This document shows positions 62,181 through 64,000 of a stretch of 64,000 bases of DNA, piece after piece. How positions within the stretch are numbered: the stretch's first letter is position 1; each line of letters opens with the position of its first letter. Source of the DNA: Acidobacteriota bacterium (GTDB lineage: Bacteria; Acidobacteriota; Thermoanaerobaculia; UBA5066); assembly GCA_029781975.1 (NCBI GenBank), contig JAKOVQ010000017.1, positions 504,074-568,073 on the forward strand. The letters run 5' to 3'. The notes under the pieces were generated by a model. The model saw only the letters and a program-made list of their open reading frames with translations, was not told the DNA's origin and did no database searches. A program made the translations under genes and the position numbers.

Positions 62181-63172
62181 GGCCTCCCCGGGCCGCAGCC
62201 GAAGGTCGGCGCCGGGTCGGAAAGCCCCGCGGGGCCGAAGAGGCGGAGGGCGAGCCGGCGGATCGGGGCGTAGTCCTCGTCCGACGCCGCGGCGAAGCCC
62301 CCGGCGAGCTCCTCGTCCCAGCCCCGGATCGCCGCGGCCGCCTGCGCGTCCCTGCGCGGGAGCGAGACGAGGACGCGGAACAGCTCCTCCCGCAGCGACG
62401 GGGGCGCGGAGGGGGAGACGACGAGGGGGGGGTTGGGGATCTCCTCGGAACGCGCGAGGACGCGCAGCGCCTGCCCGAGGTACCTCCGGGCCACGATGTC
62501 GCGGACGCCGCAGGCGTCCGCCTCTCCCAGCAGGACGGCGCGGACCGCCCCTTCGTAGCGGGAGTAGTAGCGGCAGTCGAGGTCGGTCCCGGGGCGCAGG
62601 CCCGCCGCCTCGAGCATCTCGCGCGGGACGAGCTGCGAGGCCGTCGACATCGAGACCCCGAACGCGAAGCGCCGTCCGGCGAGCTGCTGCAGGCTCTGCA
62701 CGTCGCTGTCGATCCGGACGACGATGAGGCTGCGGTACGTCGGGCTCCCTCCGGTGGTGAGCTTCACCACCGGGAGCGCGCCGCAGGCCGCGTGCGCCCG
62801 GACGTAGGCGAAGGGGCTGAAGACGCCGAGGGCCGTCGCCCCCGAGCAGACGTCCTCGGCCAGCCGCTCGAAGGAGGGGCTGATCACGAGCTCCCAGGGG
62901 CTTCCCGTCGCGGCCGACAGGTAGTCCACGAGAGGCTGGTACTTCAGGTACATGATCCGCGGGCTGTAGACGCCCACCGCCCCGAACCGCAGGACCCGGG
63001 AGGGGGCCGCCGCGTCCGTCGCGTCCGGCGCGGCCGTTCCCGGCGCCGCCGCCAGCCCTGACGCCAGGACGGGCCCGGCCGCGAGGACGAGCGCGAGGAG
63101 GGAGCGGGACACGGTCCGGCCCCGGTCCGGCCGGACCCCGAAGGCCCTAGTCGCAGCCGCGACGCGGGCCAT
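62177..63172 (-). CDS. PhnD-type periplasmic substrate-binding protein
   Basis: This 331-residue secreted protein (signal peptide to about residue 48) matches the phosphate/phosphite/phosphonate-binding (PhnD, PBP type 2) family. Visible parts are LRFGAVGVYSPRIMYLKYQPLVDYLSAATG, FERLAEDVCSGATALGVFSPFAYVRA and the hinge pattern TYRSLIVVRIDSDVQSLQQLAGRRFAFG...STASQLVPREML. There is no ABC permease or ATPase gene beside it. Together with the overlapping kinase gene it is more likely a sensory binding protein than a transporter part. The ATG at 63172 overlaps the upstream gene by 26 bases; a GTG at 63112 is an alternative start. Confidence 0.85.
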   Translation of the reverse strand: MARVAAATRAFGVRPDRGRTVSRSLLALVLAAGPVLASGLAAAPGTAAPDATDAAAPSRVLRFGAVGVYSPRIMYLKYQPLVDYLSAATGSPWELVISPSFERLAEDVCSGATALGVFSPFAYVRAHAACGALPVVKLTTGGSPTYRSLIVVRIDSDVQSLQQLAGRRFAFGVSMSTASQLVPREMLEAAGLRPGTDLDCRYYSRYEGAVRAVLLGEADACGVRDIVARRYLGQALRVLARSEEIPNPPLVVSPSAPPSLREELFRVLVSLPRRDAQAAAAIRGWDEELAGGFAAASDEDYAPIRRLALRLFGPAGLSDPAPTFGCGPGRP

Positions 63173-64000
63173 GACGCTCCACCTCCTCGAGCCGGCGGCC
63201 CAGGACCGCCACCAGCTCGTCAGGACGCGCTCCCTCCCTCACCGCGACGACCTCGCCCCACCCCAGCTCCTCGGCGCGGCCCGCGGCCTCCCGGCTCAGG
63301 CAGTACGCCACCGCGCCGTTGCCGAAGGCCGTCCTCTCGGCGGCGAAGGCCTCCGCGTCGCTCGCGTCGCGCAGGAGGCAGCCGTCGAGCGGCAGAGCGT
63401 CCAGGGCCATCCGGGCCGCGGGCGTCAGGGGGTACGGGACCTCGACGAGCGCCGCCCCCGCGAGCTCCAGCGAAAGGAGCCCGTCCGCGGGAGAGGCGAC
63501 GGCCAGCCGCACCCCGGAGAGCGGCCGGTTCGAGAACCAGTCGAGGCGCTCGGCGTGGCGGACGACCGACCCGATGACGAAGAGCGCCGGCGGCACGACC
63601 TCCTGCTCCCGGGCCGTCGCCGGAAGGTCGCGGAGGGTCGCCGTGACGACGCGCTGGGCGGACGTGCTCCCCCGCTCGATCAGGGCCGCGGGGGTCCGGG
63701 GGTCCATGCCGCCCGCCACCAGGCGCTCGCTCACGCTCGCCAGCGTGGCGACGCCCATGAAGCCGACGATCGTGGCGTGCGGCTCGCGGGCGAGGAGCTC
63801 CCAGGGCACCTGCTGTCCGTCGCGCTTCCGGCACTCGTGCGCCGTGACGAGCGTGACGCAGACCGCCTCGTCCCGGTAGGTCACCGGGATCCCGGCGTAG
63901 GTCGGCACCGAGATCCCCGAGGTGACGCCGGGGACCACCTCGTAGGCGATACCCGCCTCGCGGAGCGCCTCCGCCTCCTCCCCGCCGCGTCCGAAGACGC
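63147..64000 (-). CDS. cobA: Uroporphyrinogen-III C-methyltransferase with HemD-like tail, 5' end missing
   Basis: The frame runs off the window end, so the N-terminus is missing; 283 codons plus the stop are present. The first part is SUMT: VFGRGGEEAEALREAG, YEVVPGVTSGISVPTYAGIPVTYRD, then GQQVPWELLAREPHATIVGFMG and the VVPPALFVIGSVVR end. It methylates uroporphyrinogen III to precorrin-2 for sirohaem or cobalamin. After SUMT about 120 residues (PLSGVRLAVASPADGLLSLELAGAALVEVPYPLTP...) resemble a shortened uroporphyrinogen-III synthase. CobA-HemD fusions are known, but this tail is about half the usual length. Sirohaem serves sulfite and nitrite reductases, which fits the permease region that follows. 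Confidence 0.85.
   Translation of the reverse strand, partial: VFGRGGEEAEALREAGIAYEVVPGVTSGISVPTYAGIPVTYRDEAVCVTLVTAHECRKRDGQQVPWELLAREPHATIVGFMGVATLASVSERLVAGGMDPRTPAALIERGSTSAQRVVTATLRDLPATAREQEVVPPALFVIGSVVRHAERLDWFSNRPLSGVRLAVASPADGLLSLELAGAALVEVPYPLTPAARMALDALPLDGCLLRDASDAEAFAAERTAFGNGAVAYCLSREAAGRAEELGWGEVVAVREGARPDELVAVLGRRLEEVERHGPRRGCD

Overview
The window is very G+C-rich, gene-dense chromosomal DNA, about 72% G+C by eye. It has no rRNA, no tRNA that I could recognise, no CRISPR array, and no insertion sequence or integrase. The gene content suggests a Gram-negative, diderm bacterium, most likely an Acidobacteriota. The reasons are a class D sortase next to an LPxTA-type substrate, an Omp85-like barrel, a cyclic-glucan synthase, B12-type radical SAM proteins and multihaem cytochrome. 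The taxonomic call is an inference, not something read from a marker gene.

Region 1 (1-31.6 kb) is an envelope and stress region. It holds a peptidoglycan-tailoring operon (L,D-transpeptidase, M15 and M23 peptidases), BON, CsbD, YqjD-like, GlsB-like and two DUF2383 small proteins. It also has a sortase/substrate pair, two B12-binding radical SAM proteins, an Omp85-like barrel divergent from a 2739-residue cyclic beta-glucan synthase, and an RRM RNA-binding protein. Twelve near-consensus sigma-54 (-24/-12) promoters lie in front of these genes on both strands. An NtrC-type activator (9145-10527), translationally coupled to a degenerate histidine kinase, sits in the middle. Inverted TTCAA/TTGAA repeats lie about midway between two divergent promoter pairs and upstream of a third promoter, as enhancer sites would. 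This looks like one sigma-54 regulon of roughly a dozen transcription units.

Region 2 (30.3-36 kb) is mixed housekeeping: a winged-helix YcaQ-like protein, a Ste24-type M48 protease, selenophosphate synthetase and an M29 aminopeptidase. The selenophosphate synthetase contains an in-frame TGA at codon 18, so it is predicted to be a selenoprotein, with a SECIS-like hairpin just after it.

Region 3 (36-64 kb) is the most unusual part. It contains four TauE/SafE-type permeases, three TIGR02186-type periplasmic/membrane proteins and four PEP-synthase-like proteins, arranged as repeated cassettes. The PEP-synthase-like proteins have the ATP-grasp and phosphohistidine domains, but their TIM barrel is replaced by a conserved C-terminal domain that I do not recognise. 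In one cassette the permease is fused to a six-haem cytochrome c. In another the TIGR02186 protein is fused to the PEP-synthase-like protein. The cassettes are interspersed with two sensor kinases, a sigma-54 activator, a single-domain receiver, a PhnD-type binding protein, a membrane pyrophosphatase, a cytidylate-kinase-like/BON fusion and, at the edge, a uroporphyrinogen-III methyltransferase (sirohaem branch). The fusions and repeated order argue that permease, TIGR02186 protein, cytochrome and PEP-synthase-like enzyme work as one membrane system. A link to sulfite or another sulfur oxyanion is suggested only by family names and the sirohaem gene.
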